From positions 1,116,001 to 1,180,000 of the forward strand of contig JAJGBQ010000008.1 of NCBI GenBank assembly GCA_022457065.1: 64,000 nucleotides of DNA, written 5' to 3'. This document shows, in pieces, positions 10,531-22,037 of the stretch. Position numbers and translations under genes: made by a program. The first letter of the stretch is position 1. Each line of letters begins with the position of its first letter. The DNA is from Curvularia sp. ZM96 (taxonomy: Eukaryota; Ascomycota; Dothideomycetes; Pleosporales; Pleosporaceae). The notes beneath the pieces are model-generated. The model worked only from the letters and a program-made list of their open reading frames with translations, searched no databases and was not told where the DNA came from.

Positions 10531-10647
10531 GTAGTAGCTGTTATACAATATCGTCTATTCCGATACCTGATGCACAATAACGTTCGAAGTAAAGGTATAT
10601 TAGTTTCAGTTTAACTAGATACCAATCAGTTTTGAGTCAAGGCTCTG

Positions 10648-10860
10648 TTAGGCCTTCGTCCTGGCAACAGTGAAGTTAAATACAGATATCAATTTGTCTC
10701 CTTGCTTTATATCAATGTATTCTTCTTGTAAGTGGCCTTTTTCGGGTCGGGAACCATCTTGACGTTGGACATACACATACGTTTTAGCGTTTTGGACTCT
10801 GACCGTGCAGTCTTTATCGGCTTCCCACACTTTACCCTTTTCTATTGTAAAAGTTTCCAT
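10648..10860 (-). CDS. Small unrecognised protein, 70 aa
   Basis: A compact ATG-initiated frame of 70 residues, alternating charged and aromatic residues as in an all-beta fold (KVWEADKDCTVRVQNAKTYV, then GDKLISVFNF). No signal peptide. It converges on the gene at 9349-10530 with ~120 bp between stops. The composition looks coding, but the length allows chance. Confidence 0.4.
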   Translation of the reverse strand: METFTIEKGKVWEADKDCTVRVQNAKTYVYVQRQDGSRPEKGHLQEEYIDIKQGDKLISVFNFTVARTKA

Positions 10861-13800
10861 GCCTATGAACCATATAGCGAGGTTCCTTGAGTTCGATGGA
10901 CCTTGGATCGTCTTTGCAAAGGTGTTGGTGTTGCGATAAACACTTGAATCGATTAGGCAAGATGATTGCTTAAGGCTGGTACGTAAGCCTCTAGCTGACT
11001 AAAACAACTATATCAACCCAAGTCTTGTAAACAAGTGGACGTTTGCCTTTACTCACTAAGTGTTTTCAAAGGCTTGCCTTTTGATATCGAAGTATTGTGT
11101 CCAACAGACCCCCCCACAATACATATACACACAAACAAGTTGTTGGGCAGGTTCGGTGTTCCTAGGATGATCTGGAGTTTCGAGAGGTAGATGAAGTAGG
11201 TCTAGGGAAATATGCAGAATGAGAATCGAATAGGATAAAATGCGATATTAAAATACAAGCACAGCCCAGTAGCGGTAAGGACCGTAGCAAGGCGAACGAG
11301 CTATGCCTGCAAGGACCCTGTCGGAGGACTTTTCGGTGGCGCGTTCTGCACGGACCTAAGCAAAATTAGTGTCCTTTGAAACGGCTCGCAAAAGACGAAG
11401 AGGACTTTACTTGATGCGCAACTCTGTTTGGTGCATAAGCATGCGCTACTGCGATGGAGACCAGGAAGACCAAAGATAACAGAAGTCGGTGCTGTCGGGA
11501 AGACGAGAGGTGCTGATGGCGGGGCACTCGACCTACGTAGCCTCGCCCAAGTTTTATAGCGATGGTGGGGTCTCCTGACCCGCGACTACCAACTGCCCAC
11601 TCTGCTGATTGAAGGAATGTTCGCGTTGGGCCGTTACGCAACTCGCACGTGTCAGGCATCACGAAATAGGGCAAGGCTATCGGACTGCACTGTCCTGTTG
11701 CAAGTGCGCGCAGAGTCCTGGCCTTGCTGTACCATACTAAGCGCTGGCAGTGCTGGTCGTCGGCTTCTCCATATCGCGAGCGCATGCAACAGGGAGGCAC
11801 GCGCGCTCGCACCACCTCCAAAGAAAAACGCGGACAGTTGGGTAAGCAGATTGGGCCTGTGCGCTGTCCGCAATTTTCTTTGGAGGTGGTGCGAGCTCGC
11901 GCCCCGCACTAGGCTGATTTTGGTTGTCCAATCAGGGTAGAGCATGTCGACCACCACTACTGGCAATGCTCGATATGTCGCGCGTTTATGATAGCTCCTC
12001 CGGGGCGAACCGTAAATGGTGGCAGGGCTGTTCTAAGGCGGCTGGTGAGGGTAACACGGACGTTGGAGTGTCGCTAGAGACTGTGTCGAGTTGGCCATCT
12101 TCACGAATGGCAGGACCCGTCGCTGGCAACCAATAGGATTAGCCGAGAGCGCGGGGCAGGCTGTGCAGCGTAGGACTCACCAGCCAAGTAAGTAGGCAAA
12201 CAAGCAGCCTCAGTGGCGAGGCAGCCGGGGCAGTCGGGGCAGTGAAAACAGAGGTACCAGAGATTGCAGCTGCTCGAGGGCGAACTGACGTGTTATAAAC
12301 TCGTGGAAGCGGGATGCAGCGATCGTCCCCACTTGTAGGTATCTGCAGGTGCGCAGCACATTTCACTAATCGCACCCCCGCAAGATGCCACACACAGCTT
12401 AATCGCACGCATCATCTGACATCCTGATAGAGCGTAGGTGATACCGTGTGGAGATGATAGAGCCTACTCATGCTACTTTAGTGGGGGGGGGGGAAGGTAC
12501 TATATATTAAGTCTTTCAGTTTTCCCTTTGGTGCTCTCCACGCTTCTATGCATAGGGGTTGAGACATTATTAGACACACCTGCTGTTACGAATACAACGG
12601 CCTCGACGACGACAGGTTTGCAGTGCAAAGACACTTGTAGCCAGCACTTGCGGTGTCGATCCCATGCCCGCACACGTTGCAGGTGAGCGAGACTGTCCTT
12701 TGCGCACGCTCTGCAATCTCCTTCTCCCCAAGCTGCCAGTGCTTCGACTCGGCGACCTGCCAGGGAACGTTCATGATTGCACCAATCTCACTCCACATTT
12801 CTTCCCTCTGACTAACGCAGCAGTTAGTATCGTTTCTAAACAAACGCGCAGAGACGCGTCAAATACAAGAGCAGCAAATAGTGCTGGGTACGTTGATAGC
12901 CAGGTATATAGAATCAAAACGAACGAATGACAAAATTTGAACCAGTCTAGACACCTGATGGTGAAGTGCTACATACCTATGACACACTCTTGAAAACTTG
13001 TCTTTTTCCTCCCCGCTATCCAAGGTTTGTTGCTCGAGGTAGTTTTGGTACCGTAGTCGGCAGGCAGTATGGCTTTTTCTAGGTATCTTTGCTGCAATTT
13101 TCTTCTACGTGACTCCCTCACTCCGAAGCGTGATGATCAGCTTGTCTTGACCGGGTGCCCAGTAATATGGTTTGTTGACTGTTCTTTTGCTGGGTAGCGG
13201 AGCTTGAGCTTGAGGAGGTTGTCGGGGTGCTGAGTTCTCTGCATTTGACGAAGAGCTCCCCTTGTTTCCAGGTAACTCTGAGCCTCGATCGGGAGGCTCT
13301 ATGATGAGATTGATATCCAGGATGAAGGTGAAGGACTGGATTCAAGCCAGCCTACGAGGCAATGCAAGGTTTCTAATTGGAAACTATCGAGCGGAGAAAG
13401 AAACGGATAATAGAACGAAACACGGCTTTCTCTGGATGGCCAAGTGAGTCTTCTTGTTAAGATATAATATTTTGTCGCAAACAAGCTAAGCCGTTCCTAG
13501 CTTCGGCTTGGAAGCTTCCCATACCCGCTCCATCGCTTCCATATACTAGACCGTGCCGCCGCTCGGTCGACACGCGAACCAGTCGGGTCCTGCCCATCCA
13601 TCCACATGCTCTGCCGATTCACAGGTGCTTATGCGCACGAGCCACGTTACGCCGAACGGCTGGGACAACGCACGATGACTCTCATCTTGCAGCTACAATA
13701 CAACGACGTTTCTATACATCCGCGTACTATCGCTGTCACGTACTCTCAGTACCCTTTGTACAGTGGCGGCTGTCTAGGGCTTGTTGCCACATTCTTTATA

Positions 13801-14820
13801 ATGGAAAATGCATCGAACGGTGATCTGCGCCTGTTGGCGAAGTCACGCTAGTAGTAGCTGGCGGCTGGCACAGCTCGCATGAACAGAAAGCGCACTTGGA
13901 CTACAACAGAAACGCCACATAGCTAAATAGGAAACGCGCTGCAGCGATTGAAAGTGAAGGCCGTGACTAATAGCTTGGGTGGTCAATGCCAAGGCGGAAG
14001 ACCAGATACGCCTGGGTCTGTGTCATCTCGCGTCCCGCCTGGCTGCCCCTTGATTGCTTTACACGCTTCGCGCTACTGCATCTACCCCACTCCGCCGTAC
14101 GCCATCTGCAAGGTCTAACCAACGGCATACCATGCGGTGGAACATCTCGCGTTGATCCCAGAAGATGGAGGTTGAGAGACAGTGGTAATGAATGTCTAGT
14201 ACATCCTTCGTAAGGGCTGCACCGAAGGTGCACGTACTTAGTTCCTCTTATTACGTACAGTGCGAGCTGCCACTCAGTAATAATGCATACTGGAGTGTTT
14301 GAACTCTTTCCGAAACTTCGGCAATATTCGGTGCGATATTTGCAATCCGAAGCTCTATCAAAGTGCTGGGGTTGCATGAGAATCATATCAGGGGTTAAGG
14401 ATGTGTGGGTGCCAAAACACACCTTCCATTCCGACCCGAGTGACTGTCACCTACGTAGGAACACGTTCCTGTTCTTATGCATTCCGTATTTGATTCCCAC
14501 ATACCATCACTGGGGTTATGTCTTCCAGCACGTTCCTTGCATCTATGTCTGCTGTACGACTTTGCTGCCCGAGCCAGACCGCGGAACCATCAAAACCCTT
14601 GTGTCTATGCATAATAAATCCTCGTCGTGTCTTTTTCGGCTTCTTGCTTATCATCCCATCTTCTTCAACTTTCTCTATAGCTTTTTTATAGAGATTGACT
14701 TGCAGCATCGCTATCGCCACATACGCATAATCCACGGCCAACCAACTACAACTCAAGATACTACCACATACGCAACAGTCCCTAGCTCTTCCTACTTTTG
14801 GATCCATATATACCATCGGA
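10861..14820. other. Large gene-free interval
   Basis: About 4 kb without a supportable gene. It holds a long hairpin at 11797-11904, a poly-G run at 12483-12491, and several short frames without coding character. The last ~200 bp before 14821 are the likely promoter and 5' UTR of the DUF3295-type gene. Confidence 0.45.
11797..11904. repeat. Long hairpin, ~41-bp arms
   Basis: Left arm 11797-11837 and right arm 11864-11904 are near-perfect reverse complements, sharing the core CACCACCTCCAAAGAAAA. The loop is 26 bp. Two or three mismatches lie around AAAAACGCGG/CCGCAATTTT and at the outer ends. It could be a foldback element, a tight MITE or a cruciform-forming insertion. Confidence 0.85.
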
Positions 14821-15862
14821 ATGAGTGATACCGCAACTAAAGGCGGCAAAAGACGCGAGGATTCGATGGGGCGAACGAAAAACGTCCGCCAGCTACAACC
14901 CCCAATTATTGGCTCTGCAAACACATCTGAGCCTTCTACCAGCACCGGCTCCAACGATTTTGGCTTAGAAAGTTATACCACCGCAAGCTCAAACACCGAT
15001 TTTTCAGTCAACTTGAATGCCAAAAATCCAATTTCTATGAACATCTCGGACACCCCGCTCTCTAACGCGAGTGAGCACAGCATCGTCAGCAATTTTGAGC
15101 ATGATCGCACTTCTACGTATGTACGATCGAGCACCGACCCGAACCCTGGCACTTTGGAAAGCGAGGCTAACCAAAACCGACAGCAAGGACGACATTGACG
15201 AATGCGCCATCGAGGAGGATAAGGACAACGACTGGGAAGATGTTGAAGAAGGCGATTCTTGCGGCGTTGCCGATTGTCCTCTGTTCCAGCGTGTCGACCC
15301 CAAGTCCAACCTCACCTCGCGCCGATCGCTCCTCACCTTTGCCCTGCGCGAACAAAACTACGAACCAGTTTCTCAGAATGCTCAATCGCGTTCTTCGTCT
15401 GCTACCAGCCGCTCCCGTACATTGACCCCCAACGACCCGTCTACCGGCAACTCGCCCCAAGAAGACAGCGGCCGGATGATGATACAATCGCAGGCCTCGC
15501 ACCCCAAGCCCATCATCATGACTACCTCCAACGTCCACCCGCCTGCCATGTCTCCCAAGACGACGAGACGCAACATGCTGACGTCGGAGCTTACCGGAAG
15601 CCTTCGACAGAACCTGCTGTGGGAGAGGCAGCAAAAGAATGCCACTACCAACGCAGTAGCCAAGCGCCAACAGAGCGCAGCCAACCTGCCCGCCCTTCGC
15701 CGAGCTATGACCACGGGCGATGTCAAGGGCCTCAACAACAACACCAACGAACAACAACAAGCTGCCAAATCGGGCGCCTTCAAGGACGACAGCAAGGCCA
15801 GGAGTACCTACAACCAGTTCTTCAACTCTGGACTCAACGAATACCATGAGTCGGGCTGGTAG
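14821..15862 (+). CDS. DUF3295-type fungal protein
   Basis: Exons 14821-15116 and 15184-15862 join across a 67-nt intron (GTATGT donor, GCTAAC branch site, CAG acceptor); 324 aa. The splice shifts frame from the Ser/Thr-rich N-terminus into an acidic patch (EEDKDNDWEDVEE). Conserved blocks follow: SNLTSRRSLLTFAL, a helix with ELTGSLRQNLLWERQQKN, and the C-terminal YHESGW. This order is typical of fungal DUF3295 proteins, related to nuclear regulators of nitrogen or carbon use; that role is inference. The N-terminus may be incomplete. It converges on the ABC transporter, with 171 bp between stops. Confidence 0.75.
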
Positions 15863-16033
15863 TGTAGCATCATCCTTTTTTTCTTTTTGCGATTTAATCT
15901 TTGCACGCGTTTTGTGTATGACTCTTTTTTTGATCTCTCCTCTTCTTTTCTATTGTATATTTGTTTTACTTCCTATCATGATCACAACTTCCACAGCCTC
16001 GAAGTGTATATAAGCGATGATCCTCTAGGATCC

Positions 16034-18676
16034 TTATTTCCGCCGTATGCTCTTGTCTCCCTGACCATCATCACTATCCATCGCTGAGATTATTGCCTTG
16101 TCTTCCCCCTGAGTTGCATCATCCCCAATGACCACACCTCCATCTTCATCCTCACCCTCCTTCGTGTCCTTGGGCTTTACCTCCTTTGACAAATGCCCCG
16201 CTGTCTGGTTCCTCCACAGCTCTGAATACTTGCCTCCTTCATTCTGCAGCAGCTCTTGATGTCTGCCCCTCTCAATAATCTCGCCCTTTTCCACCACCAA
16301 GATCTGATCTGCATCTGCAATTGTGCTCAACCTGTGGGCGATCACAAATTTTGTTCGACCTTGACTCAGCTTGCGGAGCGCTTGCTGGATGAGTGCTTCA
16401 ATGGACGAGTCAATGGCCGATGTCGCTTCGTCCAGCATTACGATTTTAGGGTCCATGAGAAGCACGCGGGCAATGGCTATGCGTTGCAACTGTCCACCTG
16501 ACAACCGCACGCCGCGCTCGCCTACTTTGGAGTTGTAACCGTCTGGGAACCCGACAATGTCGTCGTGAATGGCAGCGGCTCGGCAAGCGTCTTCAATCTC
16601 GGCGTCGGTGGCGTCAATTTTGGCGTAGCGGAGATTCTGGCGAATGGTTTGGTTGAACAAAACGGGATCCTGGGGCACAAGGCCTATGGCATTACGCAGA
16701 CTAGCCTGGGTCACTGAGCGGAGGTCTTGTCCATCAATCATGATGGAGCCGTTAGTCACATCGTAAAAGCGTAAGAGAAGCTTGAGCATGGTTGACTTTC
16801 CACCACCTGTCTCACCAACAAAGGCGATAGTCTGACCACCTGAAGCTTTGAGGTTTACACCCTTGATGATTGGTTTGCGCTCGTCGTAGTGGAAGTCGAC
16901 GTCCTTGAATTCTACCTCGCCAGTGTGCACAACAATGTCCTTGGCACCCTTCTGGTTCGCCACACTAGGCTTGGTTTTTAGCAGCTGGAGAAGGCGTTCG
17001 GCATCGATCAGCAGGCTGGTGGTTTGTCGGTAGCTGTATGAGAGGACGTAGAGCGGCGAAGTTATTCTGTTCCAGTACATGATGAGCGTGACCAAGTTGC
17101 CAACTGGCTTTCGTCCGGTAACAATCTGCGTCATACCGAAGATGCAGGCACCAGAGAAACCAAAAGTAGTCAAAAGATCTTGCGCAGCGTGTCCACCCAT
17201 GGATCTGAAGTAGTACGCATAGTGGGCTGAAATGGTGTTGACGATGTTCTCGGCATAGCGCTTGTATTCAAATGCTAAACGATTGAAGTAAGCGACCGTC
17301 TGCCAGTTGTGTACTGTCTCATTGACTGTAGAGCTTTCAGTTCGCTGCTTCTCCACGTAGTCTCGTCGCTTGGGCTGGGATAGTGTTGTAAAGTAGAATC
17401 CGATAGCAATGTATGCTGCACCCATGAACAGAACAATGAAGGCCATGTACGCATCGAACAAGTGGGTTACGTAGTACAAGGCAACAAACAGATCCAAGAA
17501 CATTGGCGCAATATCGAACAAAGCCATATCGATGAGTGTATTCAACGAAGACGCCTGCTCTATCGCCTTCAGCACCTCGCCCGAGTCCTTGGAAGTATGA
17601 AAGTCCATGGACAAGCCCAGGATGTGCTCGTAAGCTAGCAAGGTAACGCGGCAATAGGCAGAGTCTGAGATGACGAGATTTGCCACGCCATCTATCATGC
17701 CAACCCCAGCATAGCCGTTGATGCAGGAATACAGCACCCAGAGGCCAATGTCCTTCCATGGCATGACACCGCTCTTCGTCTCGTAAGATTCTTGTAGTTT
17801 AGTGGTGATGATACCGAGCTGTCGAGGGGTGAGCAGGTTGAGGATACGCTTTTGCGCCATGTGTAAGAGCCGCACGCCGAGACAGGCCATGATTTTCCAG
17901 TCGTTTGTTGGAAATAGGTAGGGCAGAAGGATCATGAAGCCCTTCAAGTAGCCGAACCAACCACCCTCTTCTTCGAGACGCTTGGCTTGTTGCGCCTTGA
18001 TATCTTTGTCATCTTCATCTGACGGGCCATCCTCACCGTCGCTGTCATCTTGGGTGATGGCACCATAGCCTTGGTTGACGCTTGCGGCTGGAGAACCATC
18101 TGCTTGTTTGCCGAGGAGCGACTGGCGCTCTTCGTCTGTGCTGACTTCGGCCTGTTTGGTGACGAGAACAACGAATGAATCGAGCAGCAAGAGCAGCGAG
18201 ATGAATGCTCTGACACAGCTAATGAGTATTGGCGGGTACTTTTGTCGGACTTGTTGTGATTCGGCGGAAACCATGACCAGGCACGTTGTCGTCTCGAATG
18301 CAAACTGGAGAACGAAGGCGCCAAAGTAGGCATGCCAACGTAGCAACTTGCTTGACCACAGGAGATAGGACAAAGGGGACCAGACGAGTATTGAGCCCAA
18401 ACATCGTATCGCCAAGAACTGTGGAGCCGTGTACTCGGGATCTGCTATTGAGCAGCTGAGGTAGTAGAGAACCTCTGCGATGTAGGCCACGAGAATTGTG
18501 AGCATAAAAGCCAATATGCTGATCCTCCTCTTCTGGGGTACTACTCGCGCCTTCTGCAAGATACAGAGGCTGAAAATGCACGCTCCCAGGTAGTAGAAGC
18601 CGACCATTGCAGCGTGCATGTAGCTCAAGACCATCATGGCCGCGTGGATGTGAGTCGGAGACAAGACAAGGTGCAT
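16034..18676 (-). CDS. Hmt1-like half-size ABC transporter (ABCB6 type)
   Basis: Intronless coding region of 880 aa from the ATG at 18676. The N-terminal third has about five extra membrane spans, as in Hmt1/ABCB6 vacuolar or mitochondrial half-transporters. A cytosolic acidic linker (about 195-240) is followed by a six-span core domain and a nucleotide-binding domain. Visible motifs: aromatic A-loop at about Tyr597, Walker A GETGGGKST 621-629, Q-loop Gln669, signature LSGGQ 725-729, Walker B IVMLDEATSA at about 745-754, and switch His781. All catalytic residues are intact. Known relatives move glutathione or phytochelatin conjugates and heavy metals into the vacuole; the substrate here is inferred. 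A TTTTCAG acceptor with a CCTAAC branch site near 18739-18760 suggests a 5' UTR intron or a short upstream exon. The C-terminal tail is acidic. Confidence 0.88.
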   Translation of the reverse strand: MHLVLSPTHIHAAMMVLSYMHAAMVGFYYLGACIFSLCILQKARVVPQKRRISILAFMLTILVAYIAEVLYYLSCSIADPEYTAPQFLAIRCLGSILVWSPLSYLLWSSKLLRWHAYFGAFVLQFAFETTTCLVMVSAESQQVRQKYPPILISCVRAFISLLLLLDSFVVLVTKQAEVSTDEERQSLLGKQADGSPAASVNQGYGAITQDDSDGEDGPSDEDDKDIKAQQAKRLEEEGGWFGYLKGFMILLPYLFPTNDWKIMACLGVRLLHMAQKRILNLLTPRQLGIITTKLQESYETKSGVMPWKDIGLWVLYSCINGYAGVGMIDGVANLVISDSAYCRVTLLAYEHILGLSMDFHTSKDSGEVLKAIEQASSLNTLIDMALFDIAPMFLDLFVALYYVTHLFDAYMAFIVLFMGAAYIAIGFYFTTLSQPKRRDYVEKQRTESSTVNETVHNWQTVAYFNRLAFEYKRYAENIVNTISAHYAYYFRSMGGHAAQDLLTTFGFSGACIFGMTQIVTGRKPVGNLVTLIMYWNRITSPLYVLSYSYRQTTSLLIDAERLLQLLKTKPSVANQKGAKDIVVHTGEVEFKDVDFHYDERKPIIKGVNLKASGGQTIAFVGETGGGKSTMLKLLLRFYDVTNGSIMIDGQDLRSVTQASLRNAIGLVPQDPVLFNQTIRQNLRYAKIDATDAEIEDACRAAAIHDDIVGFPDGYNSKVGERGVRLSGGQLQRIAIARVLLMDPKIVMLDEATSAIDSSIEALIQQALRKLSQGRTKFVIAHRLSTIADADQILVVEKGEIIERGRHQELLQNEGGKYSELWRNQTAGHLSKEVKPKDTKEGEDEDGGVVIGDDATQGEDKAIISAMDSDDGQGDKSIRRK

Positions 18677-20290
18677 GATGGCGATGGAAGCGGTATTTCG
18701 TCTTGCAGAATTTCTATGTGCTATCACAAAGTTGATCTGAAAAGAGTGCGGTTAGGACGCGGACGATATCAGCGGTAGGAAGGCTGGATGGACAGGCAGT
18801 CTTCTTAATCTTGTCCACACCGGTAGAAAGGACCCGCGCTTACTCCGGAGGCCTCAATCCAATGAGGGTTCGAGGAAGGCCGGTGAGAGTGGGTCTCGAA
18901 TCTCCGCAAGGAAAAAACACGTGAAACCTTGTACTGGAACTTTGGGGCCGTATATAGGATCCGCAGTATCGCCGCGAGGCTGTCATGCGTTTAGTGAGAG
19001 CGTGCACAACTACAGAAATGTAGTGTAGCTGGTAGTGTAGATAAAAGCTTGTTCATGTTGTTGGCAATGATCCAAAGGCAATTCGATGGTTCGGGACGCG
19101 AGAATAACGAGTGCTAGGGGTGAAATTTGGTATTGTAGGCAAACCAGTGCCAGCCTTGTTTACACCGTCAATCGCGGCACGCGCATGCTGGTAGGCGAGA
19201 AGTCGTTTCCGCACACGGATATACGCTCCTCTCCCGTTGACGCCCTTTTTTCTAGATCAGTGGGTACGTTCGAACATGTTGCCCTCCATCTGCTCGGGTC
19301 ATATTCTCTGTCTTACTTGCTATGAACACCCAGGTTCAGAAGGCCTATCTTCTCGAAAAATATAGCGAAAAGAAGCACATACACAGGGTAAAGTGGGTCG
19401 CATGGATGTAGCGATATGCCTTGTGTTGGACGGTCACGGCCCAGCCTAGAAGATCAATCTGTTCTTGGTACCTGTGCTGCAGTTCCACTGCATGCGACGT
19501 ATTGCAGACAACGCCACTTACCTGCAAAGGGATGTGACACGCCATGTCTGCACACTCAAACAAGTCACACAATGCGCGAATCCCGCAATCCTTCCACTTG
19601 CAACGTGTCCCTGTGCTTCGCCTACTCAACATGTACCTAATTCAAGGGTCTAGCGAATCCTACAAAAATATCACGAATGCATTCATCAGACTACGTAACG
19701 ACAGTGGTAGGCGCTTCATACTCGCGGCAGATGAATTCTTGGCTTTCGCTTCATCAAGACGAAATCGGTCCTCTATTCCGATGTCATAAGCTTGAACAGT
19801 GCTTTACAGCCACACGCAATTAGGAGCCTTTGATTGGATTAGATTGTGCTCTTGTGGGGATCGGCCATAGCAAGTGCATTAGGACATAATGCTTCGAAGC
19901 GAACCAGCCACAGGCGTCGGTCGGCATTAGGCGACATCTTTCTGTGGACACCCCCGAATCATGCTATTGCAGCTGCCTTTCTACCACCTCATTCAGCCAC
20001 CAATCGCTGTCGATAGATCCGAGCGGCAATGGTTCAACATGCAGTGTACACCTGGGTATAGTGTGATAAGAACGGGCAGTAGAGAGTCATGTGGTGTTCG
20101 TGTCAAAAACGGGTTTATTTGAAATAAAATCTGCATAACATAGGGCCTCACCCCTTAGCCCTCTAGGTTCGGCCCAGGGTTCTGCTGCGCAACGGCGTCC
20201 CTTACTGGGTCATAAGGCAGAGGTTTGCTCGACTCTTTCCTTGTTGTTTCTGAGACAACGTTAGCAACAGGCATTCAGGAGCGCATCCCT
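18677..20290. other. Intergenic, no gene seen
   Basis: Upstream region of the ABC transporter, then ~1.4 kb with only short frames of no coding character. Confidence 0.4.
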
Positions 20291-20677
20291 TCACGTGCCG
20301 TCGTATTTCCGATCCGTCCACCTATTTCGTAGGCTCGCCTCGACATCATCCCGCCCGGGTTTAGGGATTTCTTTTCCGTCGAGGTCACGAATAACTTCAT
20401 TTATCAATCTTTGCTGCCAATTCTTGTCAAGTGCTTGCCATTTAATGAGGTGGTCTTTTTGAGCCCCTGTCACTTTTTTTCGAGCCTCTATCACTTCTTC
20501 TTGAGCCTTTACGACTTTTTCGTTTATAACTGTCTGCTCATGGTTACAGGCGATCACGATTAAGGGGTAGAGAGGGGCTCTTACATTGTAGATCTGCCTA
20601 TCACCGGGTATAAGGCTCTTTTCGTAAGGAGCCTTGGTTCCTGTTGGGCGCGCCTTGGTTCCTGTTGGGCGCGGCAT
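20291..20677 (-). CDS. Possible small coiled-coil protein or gene fragment
   Basis: From the ATG at 20677 the frame gives 128 aa. A 21-bp block is directly duplicated near 20630-20670, doubling the peptide RPTGTKA. The middle is a heptad-like charged helix (EKVVKAQEEVIEARKKVTGA), followed by a Lys/Arg/Asp-rich tail. The frame is open upstream but lacks an ATG. It looks like the C-terminal part of a longer protein whose 5' half is missing, and could come from a mobile element. Not recognised. Confidence 0.35.
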   Translation of the reverse strand: MPRPTGTKARPTGTKAPYEKSLIPGDRQIYNVRAPLYPLIVIACNHEQTVINEKVVKAQEEVIEARKKVTGAQKDHLIKWQALDKNWQQRLINEVIRDLDGKEIPKPGRDDVEASLRNRWTDRKYDGT

Positions 20678-20761
20678 CTTGTTGTACGGCCCGAGCGTTT
20701 TTGCTAGATATTCGTGGATTGCTCGGACCCCCGCATGGCTCTGATGTTGCCAGCTGGTCAA

Positions 20762-22037
20762 AGCGTGTCACGCTGCACGCACGGCTGATTTTGCCGCTAC
20801 ACCTCTTTGTTAACATGTGGCCCGAGCTCCGTGAGCCCACTGAGCCTTCCCCACATCTTGCCTCTACTGTGTATACTGTCCTCCACGCTGAGACTGTGTG
20901 AAAAGCTCCTACTGGCCGTTGCGCGACGTTGCTGAACGAGTCAAATCACGCGATACAGTGCATAGCCAATGTGTCAATGCTGTTGGCACCTCGGATCACT
21001 CTCATTCTAAGGTACAGGGGGCGTCCCAGCTGAAGCCGCCACCGAGCCATGCACTCAGACCAATTTACGTTTCTCAAGAATGACTCGCCGAGCCACGCTC
21101 AGACCAGATTACGAGTCCGCCTCGTCCGCCGGGCCGCGCCCAGACCAATTTATGATTCCTAGATTCAAGGCGCCAGCCTAGTCCTTTTAGCGCCACTACT
21201 TCAAGCCCGTGCATCCGACCGCTGTCGGCTGCGGAACGGCCCCAACCAAGTGAAGCGGCACACTGAGCGCGGTCGAGCTCACCCCACGCTCAGCCGCTTG
21301 CTGGCTTCGGTCCTTGCGGTTCGCGCTTAGACGGTGCCCGTACTGAAACGTTGGTGAACGACGCCATGTCAGCTGGCGGGAGGAGTCGGAATTGACGACA
21401 TCAACCAGGGCAAGGCTTTTGCCATCGCATGCTAATATCTTTGTGAGAGGAACATAATTCGCTCGATTATGCGTATAGCAAGACATCGCGTTCGACGTGT
21501 GAGAAGCGTGACGCGTTCACTTTCAGCCATGTAGCTCGGGTCCTGTTCTCGACCGGCTGAATCGTTGCTCTTCCTGAGCAAGTTTGTGACTTCTAGGGTA
21601 CGAGGGAGCAATAGCGGATCCCAATAAAAAGCAATCCTTACTGGCGACCACTCCGTACTGCGGTTGTTCGCTGCAGCCCAGCCTTGGCTCGTGCTACGCC
21701 ACGGTTTGCACCCTACTGCCCAGGGAAATCATGCTCTCAACTAAGTGTTCCATCTGGTCGCGGAGTTTCCTCTTCGAGCAATGCCCCCGGCAACTACGGG
21801 TGTCTAGGTTTATGCTTGCTTTGACATGTGCCGTCGTTCGGCATGCTCACCAAGAAAGGTCCACGCAATCCAATCACAGAGACGGCACGGGCATCTGCTT
21901 CAGAAATACAAGAAAGGAGTAGTTATGAAGCTTGGTATCCAATTAACATTCTATATATCGCAATACACCGTAACACAAGAAAGTATTTACTAACAACTGT
22001 TCCTCTCTTCTCTACTCAACAATACATTTGTTTCCAA
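20762..22037. other. Intergenic with a degenerate tandem repeat
   Basis: Around 21043-21165 a ~40-bp unit carrying CTCAGACCAATTTACG-like sequence is repeated about three times with divergence. The rest shows no gene. The last 100 bp are the 5' UTR of the rhodopsin-domain gene. Confidence 0.4.

Noticed and set aside
13967..14422. 151-aa minus-strand protein upstream of the DUF3295-type gene
   Set aside because: No motifs, composition like non-coding sequence, and it overlaps the probable promoter.
15167..15847. 226-aa minus-strand frame
   Set aside because: Antisense shadow of the DUF3295-type gene, which has conserved motifs and a clean intron on the plus strand.
17337..17759. 140-aa frame inside the ABC transporter
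   Set aside because: Out-of-frame shadow of the intact transporter.
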